Assembly: GCF_031082405.1 (NCBI RefSeq)
Contig: NZ_JAVHJU010000043.1
Span: 124,001-188,000, forward strand
Reading direction: 5' to 3'
DNA from: Amycolatopsis sp. A133
Lineage (GTDB): Bacteria > Actinomycetota > Actinomycetes > Mycobacteriales > Pseudonocardiaceae
DNA: 64,000 nt
A model generated the notes under the pieces. It made no database searches. It saw only the letters and a program-made list of their open reading frames with translations, and was not told the origin of the DNA. Both the position numbers and the translations under genes were made by a program. Of the stretch, positions 51,730 to 60,317 are shown piece after piece; the stretch's first letter is position 1, and each line of letters opens with the position of its first letter.

Positions 51730-52590
51730 TCAGGCGTCGGCGAAGTCGGTGGCGCCGGCGATCTGCGCAGTGGCCTCGAGGTTCGCGCGCAGGGCGTCGA
51801 CCTTCGCGGTGGCGTAGGCGTGGGCGTCCGAGCCGAGCAGCTGGCGCAGCGGGCCCTCGCCGCTGACAACGCGCTGGATGATCGCCTCCGCGCCCTTGAC
51901 CGGGTCGCCCAGCTGGTTTCCTTGCAGCTTCAGGTGGTTCTCGGTCATCTCACGCAGATCCGGGTACGCGTCCGTCGTCGAGGCGGGCAGTGAGAGCGAT
52001 TCGGGGGTGAGGAAATCGGTGCGGAAGTAGCCGGGCTCGACGATGGTGACCTCGACGCCGAAGCCGGCCATCTCCTGGGCCAGCGCTTCGGTGAGGCCCT
52101 CGAGCGCGAACTTGCCCGCGCAGTAGAGACCCCAGCCCGCAACCGCGGTCAGCCCGAGCACCGACGACACGTTGACCACATGGCCGCTCTTCTGCTCGCG
52201 AAGCACCGGCAGCGTGGCACGCAACACGTTCCACACCCCGGCGACCTGGACGTCGAGCATGTCGCGAACCTCGCGGGCGCTCGTCTCCTCCACGGCGGCC
52301 AGATAGCCGTAGCCGGCGTTGTTGACGACCACGTCGAGGCCGCCGAACCGCTCCGTGGCCTGGCGGACAGCCTGCCGGACCTGCTCGTCGTCCCGCAGGT
52401 CGACGGTCAGCGGGAGCAGCCGCGAAGTGTCGGCGCGGTCGCCGAGGGCGGCCAGCAGCCGCTCGGTGGAACGGGTTGTCGCGGCGACCTGGTCGCCACG
52501 CTGGAGCAGCTGCGTGACCAGCTCCAGGCCCAGACCGCGGGAAGTGCCGGTCACGAACCAGGTCGCGGGTCGATCAGTCGGGAAACTCAT
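51730..52590 (-). CDS. Short-chain dehydrogenase/reductase
   Basis: 286 residues. TWFVTGTSRGLGLELV loop, NNAGYGYL, NVSSVLGL with the catalytic Ser and YCAGK with Tyr and Lys; the C-terminal EPGYFRTDF is shared with the MerR-associated SDR in this window, so the two are paralogues. ATG at 52590 has AAAGGA upstream. It heads an operon with the DJ-1-like gene and is divergent from an XRE-family regulator 185 bp away, which is its likely controller. The substrate is unknown. Confidence 0.9.
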   Translation of the reverse strand: MSFPTDRPATWFVTGTSRGLGLELVTQLLQRGDQVAATTRSTERLLAALGDRADTSRLLPLTVDLRDDEQVRQAVRQATERFGGLDVVVNNAGYGYLAAVEETSAREVRDMLDVQVAGVWNVLRATLPVLREQKSGHVVNVSSVLGLTAVAGWGLYCAGKFALEGLTEALAQEMAGFGVEVTIVEPGYFRTDFLTPESLSLPASTTDAYPDLREMTENHLKLQGNQLGDPVKGAEAIIQRVVSGEGPLRQLLGSDAHAYATAKVDALRANLEATAQIAGATDFADA

Positions 52591-52762
52591 GGTCGTCCTT
52601 TGCTCACGATTTCGGCGATGCGCCTCCGGGGGTGTTCCCGTGGTGGCGTGCTTCAAGATTCGCCCACCGCAAGCCCGTTTTGGGGCCCATCTCGCGCCCT
52701 GCGGAGGCGCGGTCCGGGGAACCTAGGACTCGCCGGTCCACCCAGGACCGCGCCAGCTCGGG

Positions 52763-52768
52763 GATACT
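52763..52768 (+). promoter_or_regulatory. -10 element of a leaderless XRE-family gene
   Basis: GATACT resembles the -10 consensus and ends 7 nt before GTG at 52776, so the mRNA is probably leaderless. There is no ribosome site, which supports this choice of start. Confidence 0.55.
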
Positions 52769-52775
52769 CGAACCC

Positions 52776-53657
52776 GTGCCCAAGACCAACCAGGAACTGG
52801 CCGATTTCCTGCGGCGCGCCCGCAGCCAGATCGACCCCGCCCGGGCCGGCCTGCCCCCCGACGGTCGCGTCCGCCGCGTACCCGGCCTCCGCCGCGAAGA
52901 AGTCGCCCGCCTCGCCGGCGTGTCCACCGACTACTACGCCCGCCTCGAACAAGGTCGCCGCATCGTTCCCTCCGCCGCCGTCGTCGAAGCCATCGGCCGC
53001 GCCCTCGGCCTCGACGCCGCCGGACGCGCCCACCTCAACGACCTCCTCGGGCTGACCTCCACACCCACTCCGCGCCGGACCCGTGAGGTCCAACGCGTCC
53101 GCCCGGGCCTCTACCAGCTCCTCGACGCCCTCGACGGCGAGCCCGCCCTCATCCTCGGCCGCCGCACCGACATCCTCGCCGCCAACCGCATGGCCAAAGC
53201 CCTCTTCGCCGACTTCGACCAGCTCCCCGCCGCCCACCGCAACTACGCCCGCTGGATGTTCCTCGACGACGGCGCCCGGGCCCTCTTCCTCGACTGGCCC
53301 GACCAAGCCCGTGCCGCCGTCGAAAGCCTCCGGTTCGAAGTCGGCCGCAACCCCGACGACCGCGCCACCACCGAGCTCGTCACCGAACTGCGCGAGCGCA
53401 GTTGCGAATTCGGCCAGTGGTGGGAACAACACCGCGTCCACCAGCGCACCCACGGCTCGAAACGTCTCCGCCACAACCTCGTCGGAGACCTCACCGTCGA
53501 GTACGAAACCCTCACCCTTCCCGGCGACCCCGAGACCACCCTGTTCGTCTACACCACCGAACCCGGATCACCCTCGCGCCGGGCCATCGACCTCCTCGCC
53601 AGCTGGACCGCGACCACTCCCGCCCTCGGACCGAACCCCAAGATCACCGAGCAGTGA
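52776..53657 (+). CDS. XRE-family regulator with MmyB-like ligand domain
   Basis: 293 residues. N-terminal HTH (about 5-75): NQELADFLRRARSQIDPARAGLPPDGRVRRVPGLRREEVARLAGVSTDYYARLEQGRR, then a MmyB-type domain (about 105-275) with ALILGRRTDILAANRMAKALFADF, RNYARWMFLD and LVGDLTVEYETLTLPGDPETTLFVYT. Such proteins bind a small, often fatty-acid-like ligand and control a neighbouring SDR gene; here the divergent SDR/DJ-1 operon fits. Codon use is extremely C-rich at third positions. Confidence 0.92.
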   Translation: MPKTNQELADFLRRARSQIDPARAGLPPDGRVRRVPGLRREEVARLAGVSTDYYARLEQGRRIVPSAAVVEAIGRALGLDAAGRAHLNDLLGLTSTPTPRRTREVQRVRPGLYQLLDALDGEPALILGRRTDILAANRMAKALFADFDQLPAAHRNYARWMFLDDGARALFLDWPDQARAAVESLRFEVGRNPDDRATTELVTELRERSCEFGQWWEQHRVHQRTHGSKRLRHNLVGDLTVEYETLTLPGDPETTLFVYTTEPGSPSRRAIDLLASWTATTPALGPNPKITEQ

Positions 53658-53688
53658 CGCCCATCGGAGCTCGCCGGCCGGAGTTTCC

Positions 53689-54013
53689 CTCAGACCCGCG
53701 CGAGCTGGCACGACGTCGCACCCCGGCCGGCGGCCGCAGGTTTCCGGGCCATCGCGCCGGACCTGCACGGGCTGGGCGACAGCACACCCGCCGTCCGCAG
53801 CTACCAGGCATCGCCACGGACCTGCCGGCCACGGCAAATGGAGCGGAAACCGGGCGCAGGACCAGCGACTGACGACGCCGACGCTCGCCATCGGCGGCGG
53901 CGTGCTCGGCGCGGCCACCCGCCCGCCGGCTCGAAGACTGCGGTCACATCACCCCGATCGACCGGCCGGACGCCTTCGCCGACCTGCTCATCGAGCACGC
54001 CCGGGCCGTCTGA
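53689..54013 (+). pseudogene. Decayed alpha/beta-hydrolase
   Basis: Two short stretches in different frames read as pieces of one hydrolase: WHDVAPRPAAAGFRAIAPDLHGLGDS (about 53700-53780), the region before the nucleophile elbow, and DCGHITPIDRPDAFADLLIEHARAV ending at a stop at 54011-54013, the C-terminal His region. The nucleophile part is missing and frames are broken, so this is an inactivated gene. Edges are approximate. Confidence 0.6.
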
Positions 54014-54097
54014 GCGCCCACTTCAAGACCCGTCCGGAGCAGGGGCCGCAGCGTGCCCTACCACTCGATTCCCAGCAGCTGCGCGCTGAGGTTCCAG

Positions 54098-54358
54098 GCA
54101 CCTCCGCGAAATCCTCGACCGCGCGATCGCGCGGGGCCAGACCGCCGCCGACGTCTCCCCCGACTCCGCGACACGGCTGTTCACCGGGCTGATCCTCGCG
54201 CGCGCCGCGGAAGGAGCGGTATCGGGAGAGGCGATGACGACAGCCGACGCGGACGCGACCCTGCTTCTCCGTGCCCTGAGCCGGTCCGGGCCGCCCGGCG
54301 ACCGCGAACCGCCGGCACCGGCCGGAGCCTCGAGTGCTTCGAGTGAGCCGCGCGGGTG
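54098..54358 (+). pseudogene. C-terminal fragment of a TetR-like regulator
   Basis: A frame ending at 54358 reads ILDRAIARGQTAADVSPDSATRLFTGLILARAAEGAV, typical of the ligand-domain end of TetR proteins (helix with RGE/RGQ, then a dimer helix). There is no HTH or start upstream. Together with the hydrolase remnant just before it, this suggests decay of a former hydrolase-regulator pair. Confidence 0.45.
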
Positions 54359-54402
54359 AGTGCGGCGTGCGGTGCCGTGGCCGGGCAGGCTAGGTTGCCC
54401 GG

Positions 54403-54843
54403 GTGAGCCTTCTCGATGACGTGGCCGAGCGCGACGGCTGGCGGTGCTGGGTGTGCGACGAGCCGGTCGACCCCGGCATGTCGGTGAACGACCCGCGGGG
54501 GCCCAGCGTCGACAGCCGGACCGCCGACCGGAAGGCCAAGGTCGCCGAGCGGCTCGCGCACCGCGGGCGCAACAGCCGCAAGGGCGCGGTCAAGGTGGTC
54601 ATCGCCTGGCCGGAGCGCCTGCACGTGGTCGAGCCCGCGCCGCTGATCACCGTGGCCGGGCGGCTGGAGCGCAAGGGGGGCCGGGAGCTGGTGGCCCGGT
54701 GTCCGACCAGGACGGACGCCCAGGAAGCGGCGGACTGGCTCGTGGACCGGTTCTCCCGGCTGGTACCCGGGCTGCCGGTCACCGCCGGCATCGAGGCCGG
54801 CGGTGGCCAGTTCCTCGTCATCCTGGCCACCGGACGCCGCTGA
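54403..54843 (+). CDS. Hypothetical protein, degenerate HNH-like N-terminus
   Basis: 146 residues. The start AERDGWRCWVCDEPVDP resembles the first CxxC knuckle of HNH endonuclease-type proteins, followed by GPSVDS where a His would be expected, so the nuclease site looks lost. The middle is strongly basic (ADRKAKVAERLAHRGRNSRKGAVKVV) and may bind nucleic acid. GTG at 54403 without a clear ribosome site. I cannot assign a function. Confidence 0.65.
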   Translation: MSLLDDVAERDGWRCWVCDEPVDPGMSVNDPRGPSVDSRTADRKAKVAERLAHRGRNSRKGAVKVVIAWPERLHVVEPAPLITVAGRLERKGGRELVARCPTRTDAQEAADWLVDRFSRLVPGLPVTAGIEAGGGQFLVILATGRR

Positions 54844-55178
54844 CCGCGATCCGAGCGCACCACCGACAGTCCACATAGGACTTACGCACCGCCCCGGGCC
54901 CGGCCGATCCGCGAACGCACGGCCGGGTGATCCGGGTTGGGCCGTTCGTGACCTCCGAAGCGGCCGAAACGGGCCGCGTGAACGGTACGTGAGAGCCGCG
55001 GTCAGCCAACGAGGTCTGACGCCGACCCGTCCGGGTTGTGCGTCGCCGGTGCTGTTCCCTTGCCTCCCGCCGACCTGCCACGATCCGAAGAGGTCGTCTT
55101 CTGCCGATCCGGATCGACGAGGACCGTGCCGGATGCCGAAACCGTTCGCCTTGTTCCTCGAAAGCCCCGGAGGTAACC
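54844..55178. other. Intergenic stretch upstream of the decarboxylase gene
   Basis: 335 bp. No gene-like frame that I trust. Only the ribosome site of the next gene (GGAGGT at 55169-55174) is clear; I see no obvious promoter hexamers or repeats. Confidence 0.4.
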
Positions 55179-56552
55179 ATGAGCTTGCAGCGCGTGATCA
55201 CCGATGACCGCGATCTGCAGATCGCTCCCCTGTTCGCGCAGCGGATCGACGAGGACGTCGTGCCCAAAGGGCGGCTCGCGGAGAACCCGATGCCCGCGGG
55301 CGTCGCGGCCGGCATCGTGCGGTCCCGGCTCCTGCTCGACGGGCGGGCGGCGCTCAACCTGGCCACGTTCTGCACCACCGCCGCCGAGCCGGAACTGGAG
55401 CGGATCTACGCCGAAACCGCGTCGATCAACCTCATGAACCGCGAGGAGTACCCGGCGAGCTCCCTCATCGAGCAGGAGTGCATCAACGCGCTCGCGAACC
55501 TGTGGCACGACGACGACGGCTCGTTCGTCGGCTGCTCCACCAGCGGGAGCTCCGAGGCGGCCATGCTCGCCGGCCTCGCGATGCTGCGCCGCTGGCGGGA
55601 ACGGGGTGGCGCCGGGCGGCCCAACATGGTGTTCGGCACCCACGTCCACGTCTGCTGGCCGAAGTTCTGCAACTTCTGGGACGTGGAAGCGCGGATGGTG
55701 CCGCTCGCGCCGGGCCGCACCACCCTGGACCCGCTGCTGACCGCGGACGCGGTCGACGAGAACACGATCGGCGTGGTCGCGGTCCTGGGCAGCACGCAGG
55801 ACGGGCGCTACGACCCCGTCGCCGACATCGCGGCCGCCCTCGACGGCGTGGCGGCCGGCCGGGGCATCGACGTGCCGCTGCACGTGGACGCCGCGAGCGG
55901 CGGCTTCGTCGCACCGTTCCTCGATGTCGACTTCGCCTGGGACTTCGCGCTGCCACGGGTGGTGTCGATCAACGCGTCCGGCCACAAGTTCGGCCTGGTC
56001 TACCCCGGCGCGGGCTGGTGCCTGTGGCGCGACCCGGAGTACCTGCCGGCGTCGCTGATCTTCGACTGCAACGTGCTCGGCGGCCACCACCCCACGTTCA
56101 CGCTGAACTTCTCCCGCCCGGCTTCCGGGGTGATCGCCCAGTACTACCAGTTCCTGCGCAACGGGCTCGCCGGCTACCAGCTGATCGCGCAGCGGTGCCA
56201 GGAGGTCGCGCGGCAGGTCGCGGCGGGCATCCGGGCCATCGCACCGTACGACGTCCTCGCCGACGGGGAGGACCTGCCGGTGGTGGCGTTCCGCCTGCGC
56301 GACCCGGAAGAGGTGGGTTTCACCGTGTACCACCTGTCCGAAGCGCTCAAGGGCGACGGCTGGCACGTGCCCGCCTACAGCCTGCCGCCGGACCTGGAGC
56401 ACGTGGACGTGATCCGCGTGGTGTGCCGGCAGGGGTTCACCCTCGACCTCGCGGAGAGGTTCCTCGAAAGCCTCCTCAAGCACACCGAACGGCTGACGAG
56501 CCACCCGTTCCCCCTGCCCGAGGTGGCGACCGCGCTGACGTTCCAGGACTGA
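55179..56552 (+). CDS. Glutamate decarboxylase-like PLP enzyme
   Basis: 457 residues, the normal length for bacterial GadB. Group II decarboxylase features: NLATFCTT and EYPASSLIEQECINALANLWH near the N-terminus, GCSTSGSSEAAMLAGLAM, HVDAASGGFVAPF (PLP Asp), and SINASGHKFGLVYPG with the Schiff-base Lys near 268. The family converts glutamate to GABA with CO2 release, consuming a proton in acid resistance. ATG at 55179 has GGAGGT. A cytochrome P450 gene starts only 4 bp after its stop, an uncommon partnership that raises the possibility of a specialised amine product. Confidence 0.92.
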   Translation: MSLQRVITDDRDLQIAPLFAQRIDEDVVPKGRLAENPMPAGVAAGIVRSRLLLDGRAALNLATFCTTAAEPELERIYAETASINLMNREEYPASSLIEQECINALANLWHDDDGSFVGCSTSGSSEAAMLAGLAMLRRWRERGGAGRPNMVFGTHVHVCWPKFCNFWDVEARMVPLAPGRTTLDPLLTADAVDENTIGVVAVLGSTQDGRYDPVADIAAALDGVAAGRGIDVPLHVDAASGGFVAPFLDVDFAWDFALPRVVSINASGHKFGLVYPGAGWCLWRDPEYLPASLIFDCNVLGGHHPTFTLNFSRPASGVIAQYYQFLRNGLAGYQLIAQRCQEVARQVAAGIRAIAPYDVLADGEDLPVVAFRLRDPEEVGFTVYHLSEALKGDGWHVPAYSLPPDLEHVDVIRVVCRQGFTLDLAERFLESLLKHTERLTSHPFPLPEVATALTFQD

Positions 56553-56556
56553 CGCC

Positions 56557-57729
56557 GTGGTCGCCGTCGCCGAACTCGAGGCCGACCCCTACCCGGTTTA
56601 CGCACGGCTGCGCCGGAGTGAGCCGGTGAGCTGGATACCCGAGGTCCGCCAGTGGCTGGTGACCGGCTGGGACGACGTCCACCGGGTCTTGACCGACGTG
56701 GCGCGGTTCACCACCGATCAGCCGGGCTCACCGATGCTCGACGTGTGCGGCGGGACGCCGCTGCTGATGCGGGAGGGCGAGTCCCACCGGGACGTGCGGG
56801 AGGCGTTGCGGCCCGGCTTCGGCGCCCGGCGAGTCGGCGGTTTCGTCGACGCGGTCGCCCGGCCGGTCGCGCGCGGGGTCGCCGGCGAAGTGTGCCCCGC
56901 CGGCCGAGCCGACCTCGCCGCGGACTACTTCGAGCCGGTCGCGGCGATCGCCGTGGCCGAACTGCTCGGGCTCGGCCGGGGCAGTGGCGCGGAAACGCTG
57001 CGCCGCTGGGGAAATCTGCTGACCGGGGTGGCGAACGACTTCGGCCGTGACCCGGCGGCGCAGGCGGCCGCCACCGCGGACCTGGCCGCCGACACCGCCC
57101 TGACCGCGGTCGTCCGGCGGCTCCGGGCCGAGCCGGACGGGTCGGTGCTCTCCCGCCTGCTGCACGCCCACCGGCCGCGCGGCGACCCGCGGCCGGACGC
57201 CGACGTGGTGCCGGTGCTCAAGCACCTCGCCCTGAGCGTCGTCGAGCCGGGGTGGCTCGCGGGCTGGACGCTGGCGGCGCTGTGGTCGTCACCCGCCCAG
57301 CTCACCGCGGTCCGCGACGACCCCGCGCTGCTCGGCGCGGCGGTGTCCGAGGCGCTGCGGTGGAGCGGCCCGGTCGGTGTGCTGGGCAGGCGCACGAGGT
57401 GCACCACGACACTGGGGGGACGCGAGATCCCGGCGGACAGCACGATCGCGGCGGCCGTCGCCTCGGCCAACCGCGACGAGGCGGTGTTCACCGAGCCGGA
57501 CCGGTTCGACCTGCGTCGCGAGGTCCGCAGTCACCTCGGATTCGGTACCGGACCACACCACTGCCCGGCGTCCGCGCTGGTCCCCGCTTTGGCCCGCACC
57601 GCGCTGGAGGTGCTGTTCGAGCACCTCCCCAGCGTGCAGCCGGCCCCCGGCTGGCAATTGGCACCCCACGGCTGGAAGCTGCGGCTGCCGGGCCCCCTCG
57701 ACGCGGTGTGGGACGCGAGGCCGAGCTAG
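56557..57729 (+). CDS. Cytochrome P450 with non-canonical I-helix
   Basis: 390 residues. The heme-binding loop HLGFGTGPHHCPAS (Cys near 330), ExxR (EALR near 266) and the N-terminal DPYPVYARLR identify a soluble bacterial P450. The I-helix segment, normally (A/G)Gx(D/E)T, reads SVVEPGWLAGW here; both the acid and the Thr used for oxygen activation are absent. Such P450s may use another proton relay or do non-hydroxylating chemistry. GTG at 56557 lies 4 bp after the decarboxylase stop, so the two are almost certainly co-translated. No ferredoxin gene is adjacent. Confidence 0.88.
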   Translation: MVAVAELEADPYPVYARLRRSEPVSWIPEVRQWLVTGWDDVHRVLTDVARFTTDQPGSPMLDVCGGTPLLMREGESHRDVREALRPGFGARRVGGFVDAVARPVARGVAGEVCPAGRADLAADYFEPVAAIAVAELLGLGRGSGAETLRRWGNLLTGVANDFGRDPAAQAAATADLAADTALTAVVRRLRAEPDGSVLSRLLHAHRPRGDPRPDADVVPVLKHLALSVVEPGWLAGWTLAALWSSPAQLTAVRDDPALLGAAVSEALRWSGPVGVLGRRTRCTTTLGGREIPADSTIAAAVASANRDEAVFTEPDRFDLRREVRSHLGFGTGPHHCPASALVPALARTALEVLFEHLPSVQPAPGWQLAPHGWKLRLPGPLDAVWDARPS

Positions 57730-58089
57730 CTGCGGTGAAAGTCGACGCCGATTTCGGAGGCAGGCGTCCGAAATGTCAGGTGTCCTGCCTCTGGTGACAC
57801 CGAGCGGCTGAAGCACCTGCCGGACAGGCAACGGTCGCGATGGCAGGGTGTACGCGATGCTCGACCTCTGGCCGACGGCACGTTGCTGAGCACCCGAGAC
57901 TCGGACTTGCGCTCGGTCAGCCACGCAAAACTCGACAAATCCAGGACAGAAATCGACTTCTCGCGCGACCCCTTCGAGGCGAAGCTGCAACTGCGGGCAC
58001 GGCCAGTGAAGATCCAATCGAGCAGCCGGTAGAATCACATCCTCTTCTCAGCGAAGCGGTATCGGCGTTCGAGTGATTCTGGGAGTTCG
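57730..58089. other. Intergenic stretch, possible gene remnant
   Basis: 360 bp. One plus-strand frame near 57850-58032 reads RPLADGTLLSTRDSDLRSVSHAKLDKSRTEIDFSRDPF and stops; it looks protein-like but has no start or family I recognise. The last 60 bp are relatively A/T-rich and may hold the promoter of the next gene. Confidence 0.35.
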
Positions 58090-59061
58090 ATGGCCGGCGG
58101 CACGTCCCCCGATGGAACCGACAACGGCGGGGATTCCTCGAACAACGTTCATTCGTCACAGGCCGACCAGGTCGTCCAGGTTCGCGATGTCTTCGGCAAC
58201 CTGAGCATCGGCTCCGACCCGCCGCGACCACGGCCACAGTCGGCGTCTTGGTCACGGCCATGGCTCATCGTCGGGCTGGCAGTCCTCCTCGCGACGAACG
58301 GCGTCGTCTGGCTGTGGCCGACCGGTTCCACACCCGAAACCGAGTCGGACCAGGGGGCACCCTCGCTGTCGGTCATCGCGGATCTGTCGGCCAACGACAA
58401 CGGGCCTTGGGGTTACGCGAGCGAAGACGCCCGTTTCCTCGGAAACAACCTGGTCGAAAAGCTTTCCCATCCGATGGCCGCGACGGATCACGCCCTCGCG
58501 CGCGAGGCCCGGCTGACCGGCGCAGCGAGCTTGAGGCACCAGGTCATCAGGCTCCACCTCGAAGGTCCGCAGATCGGGCAGGTCGTCGTCACCGATATCA
58601 GAGCGGCGATCCGCAACAAGACCTCCCCGTTGAGCGGCGGCCTCGTCTGGGCCCCTCCCCAAGGGCCGGAAGACTCGGCGGAGACGTTGCTTGAACTGGA
58701 CGACCGCTTTCCGGTCCTGCAGGCAGCAGTTCGAGATGACGTCCACGACCGGAGCTTCCCCGCGGGCCCGTACTTTCCATCCCACACCATCAAGCTCGCT
58801 GCCGACGAGACCAGTGAGATAATTGTGACCGCCTCGGCAACCACGGCCGCCTACGACTATGAGCTCACCGTGATCTACCAGTCCGGCTCGGAACTCAAGG
58901 AGGCGGTCGTCAACAACAACGGGAAGCCGTTTCGGGTGACGGGATTCTCGTGCGGGGGAAAACATGTGGCGTCTTATCGGTCCGCCTACATCCTCCAAGG
59001 AGACTTCAGCGTCACTCCCGGACCGAATCCGCAGCACCTGGACGTCCTGCCCTATTGCTGA
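58090..59061 (+). CDS. Membrane-anchored protein of unknown function
   Basis: 323 residues. N-terminal SNNVHSSQADQVVQVRDVFGNLSIG resembles the short QxRDVxGxxxxG-type segment found at the start of many actinobacterial effector-associated proteins. One membrane helix (WLIVGLAVLLATNGVVWLWP, about 58-77) places the rest outside. The extracytoplasmic part is about 245 residues with two Cys (FSCGG and the C-terminal PYC) that may form a disulfide. ATG at 58090. Third-position GC is lower than in neighbouring genes. No enzyme motif is seen. A second membrane-anchored gene follows after 22 bp. Confidence 0.75.
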   Translation: MAGGTSPDGTDNGGDSSNNVHSSQADQVVQVRDVFGNLSIGSDPPRPRPQSASWSRPWLIVGLAVLLATNGVVWLWPTGSTPETESDQGAPSLSVIADLSANDNGPWGYASEDARFLGNNLVEKLSHPMAATDHALAREARLTGAASLRHQVIRLHLEGPQIGQVVVTDIRAAIRNKTSPLSGGLVWAPPQGPEDSAETLLELDDRFPVLQAAVRDDVHDRSFPAGPYFPSHTIKLAADETSEIIVTASATTAAYDYELTVIYQSGSELKEAVVNNNGKPFRVTGFSCGGKHVASYRSAYILQGDFSVTPGPNPQHLDVLPYC

Positions 59062-59083
59062 CTTTCGAGCACCGAGGAAGGCC

Positions 59084-59626
59084 ATGCGAAGAGAAATCCG
59101 GTGGTACGCAGCGGGCGGGGCGGTGCTCCTCTTGTTGCTGGCCACGGGCATCTGGCTCAAGTTCGGGCGAGAAACCGCCCCGGCGGGCGATGCGGCCCTT
59201 GCCCCAAGCCATGCCCCGGTATCGTCACGGGACAAGCCCGCGTGCGGTTCGGTCGCGACCACCGACGTGGCCGGCAACGCCGTGAACGACGCGCTCCTCA
59301 CCCCCGTGCGTTCCGTGCACGACGCCGCCTGTCGCCGCGACTACAGCGGAGTTAGCCGCTTGATGGACCGTCCGTTCGGATCGCGCACTCCGGAAGCAGC
59401 CGTCGCGGAACTACAAGCAGACAACGGCGCCTCGCTGACGATCCTTACCCAAACCCTCGAAGTCGCCGCCATCGCCGACCAGGGCGGCCTCATCTACTGC
59501 CATCCGCATGGGGCTATCGCGATCTTCGCCCGGGAAACGTCGGAGCACCAGAGCAAACTGACGGATTTCGCCATAACCGGCGACAGCCCGGCCGAAGCAG
59601 CTTGCTTCGAACACGGCTCCAGATAG
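59084..59626 (+). CDS. Small membrane-anchored or secreted protein, unknown function
   Basis: 180 residues. An uncleaved signal or anchor (WYAAGGAVLLLLLATGIWLKF, about 7-27) is followed by an extracytoplasmic domain of about 140 residues with four Cys (ACGS, DAACRR, IYCHP, AACFEHG) that could form two disulfides. ATG at 59084 after GAGGAAGG. It follows the other membrane protein gene after 22 bp, so they form an operon and may act together at the cell surface. The family is unrecognised. Confidence 0.72.
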   Translation: MRREIRWYAAGGAVLLLLLATGIWLKFGRETAPAGDAALAPSHAPVSSRDKPACGSVATTDVAGNAVNDALLTPVRSVHDAACRRDYSGVSRLMDRPFGSRTPEAAVAELQADNGASLTILTQTLEVAAIADQGGLIYCHPHGAIAIFARETSEHQSKLTDFAITGDSPAEAACFEHGSR

Positions 59627-59778
59627 CCCTCTGCGACGTGTAGTCTCCGGATCGGCGAACCCGTCCACGGCGCAGTGAGCCGATGCTCGCACCGCGTCGC
59701 CCCGGTCGAGACAGAATGGGCTCAAGCCGCACCGGATGCCGCGGTCTTCGAACGAAGACGCGGCGGACGGCCGACCCG

Positions 59779-60228
59779 TCAGTGCTCTTCGGCGGACCGG
59801 CGGCGGGACCACGCGCCGGCGTCGGTGGTGTAGCGGACGAGGAGCCGCGCGAACTGGACGCGTTCCTCCGGCGACCAGCCGGCTGTGATTTCTTCGAACG
59901 CCGCGCGCTGGTCAGCGGCGAACCGGGCTCGCTCGGCCTCGCCGCGTTCGGTGAGCTCGAGCACCGTCCGGCGGCCGTCGGCCTGGGAGGCCGTCCGCCG
60001 CAGCAGGCCGTCGGCGATGCAAGCCGCGACCGTCCGGCTGGCCACCGGCTGCACGACGCCCATCTCCGCGGCGAGCCCCCCGACCGTCATCTCACCCGCA
60101 GCGTCGGCGACCACGTTCAGCACCAGGTTGCGGGACACGTCGCGGCTCGTGGCCGGGGTGCGGCGGCGCAGCCGGGACAGGGCCGGCCCGATCTGGTCCA
60201 GCAGGGCGTCTTCGGCGGAACTGCTCAC
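59779..60228 (-). CDS. MarR-family transcriptional regulator
   Basis: 149 residues from GTG at 60228. Winged HTH: MTVGGLAAEMGVVQPVASRTVAACIADGLLRRTASQADGRRTVLELTERGEAERA, the MarR signature. The open frame extends 18 codons upstream but those residues are unlike the family. The GTG lies within GGGAGGTGAGC, so a leaderless or weakly translated mRNA is possible. It is divergent from the amidohydrolase gene, and the 89-bp gap contains TTGCATACC and GGTATGTAA half-sites, so it probably represses that gene and itself. Confidence 0.88.
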   Translation of the reverse strand: MSSSAEDALLDQIGPALSRLRRRTPATSRDVSRNLVLNVVADAAGEMTVGGLAAEMGVVQPVASRTVAACIADGLLRRTASQADGRRTVLELTERGEAERARFAADQRAAFEEITAGWSPEERVQFARLLVRYTTDAGAWSRRRSAEEH

Positions 60229-60253
60229 CTCCCGATCGTAGTACCCCCGGCAT

Positions 60254-60293
60254 TTGCATACCAGAGGAGAACTGCATAGCATTAGGTATGTAA
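60254..60293. promoter_or_regulatory. Candidate MarR operator in the divergent gap
   Basis: TTGCATACC (60254-60262) and GGTATGTAA (60285-60293) form an inverted repeat (GCATACC/GGTATGT arms) around a 22-bp A/T-rich centre containing TGCATAGCATTAGG. MarR dimers usually bind 16-20 bp, so two adjacent sites built from these arms are more likely than one long site. Confidence 0.5.
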
Positions 60294-60317
60294 CTGCGAA
60301 GAGAGAGCGAGGCCACC

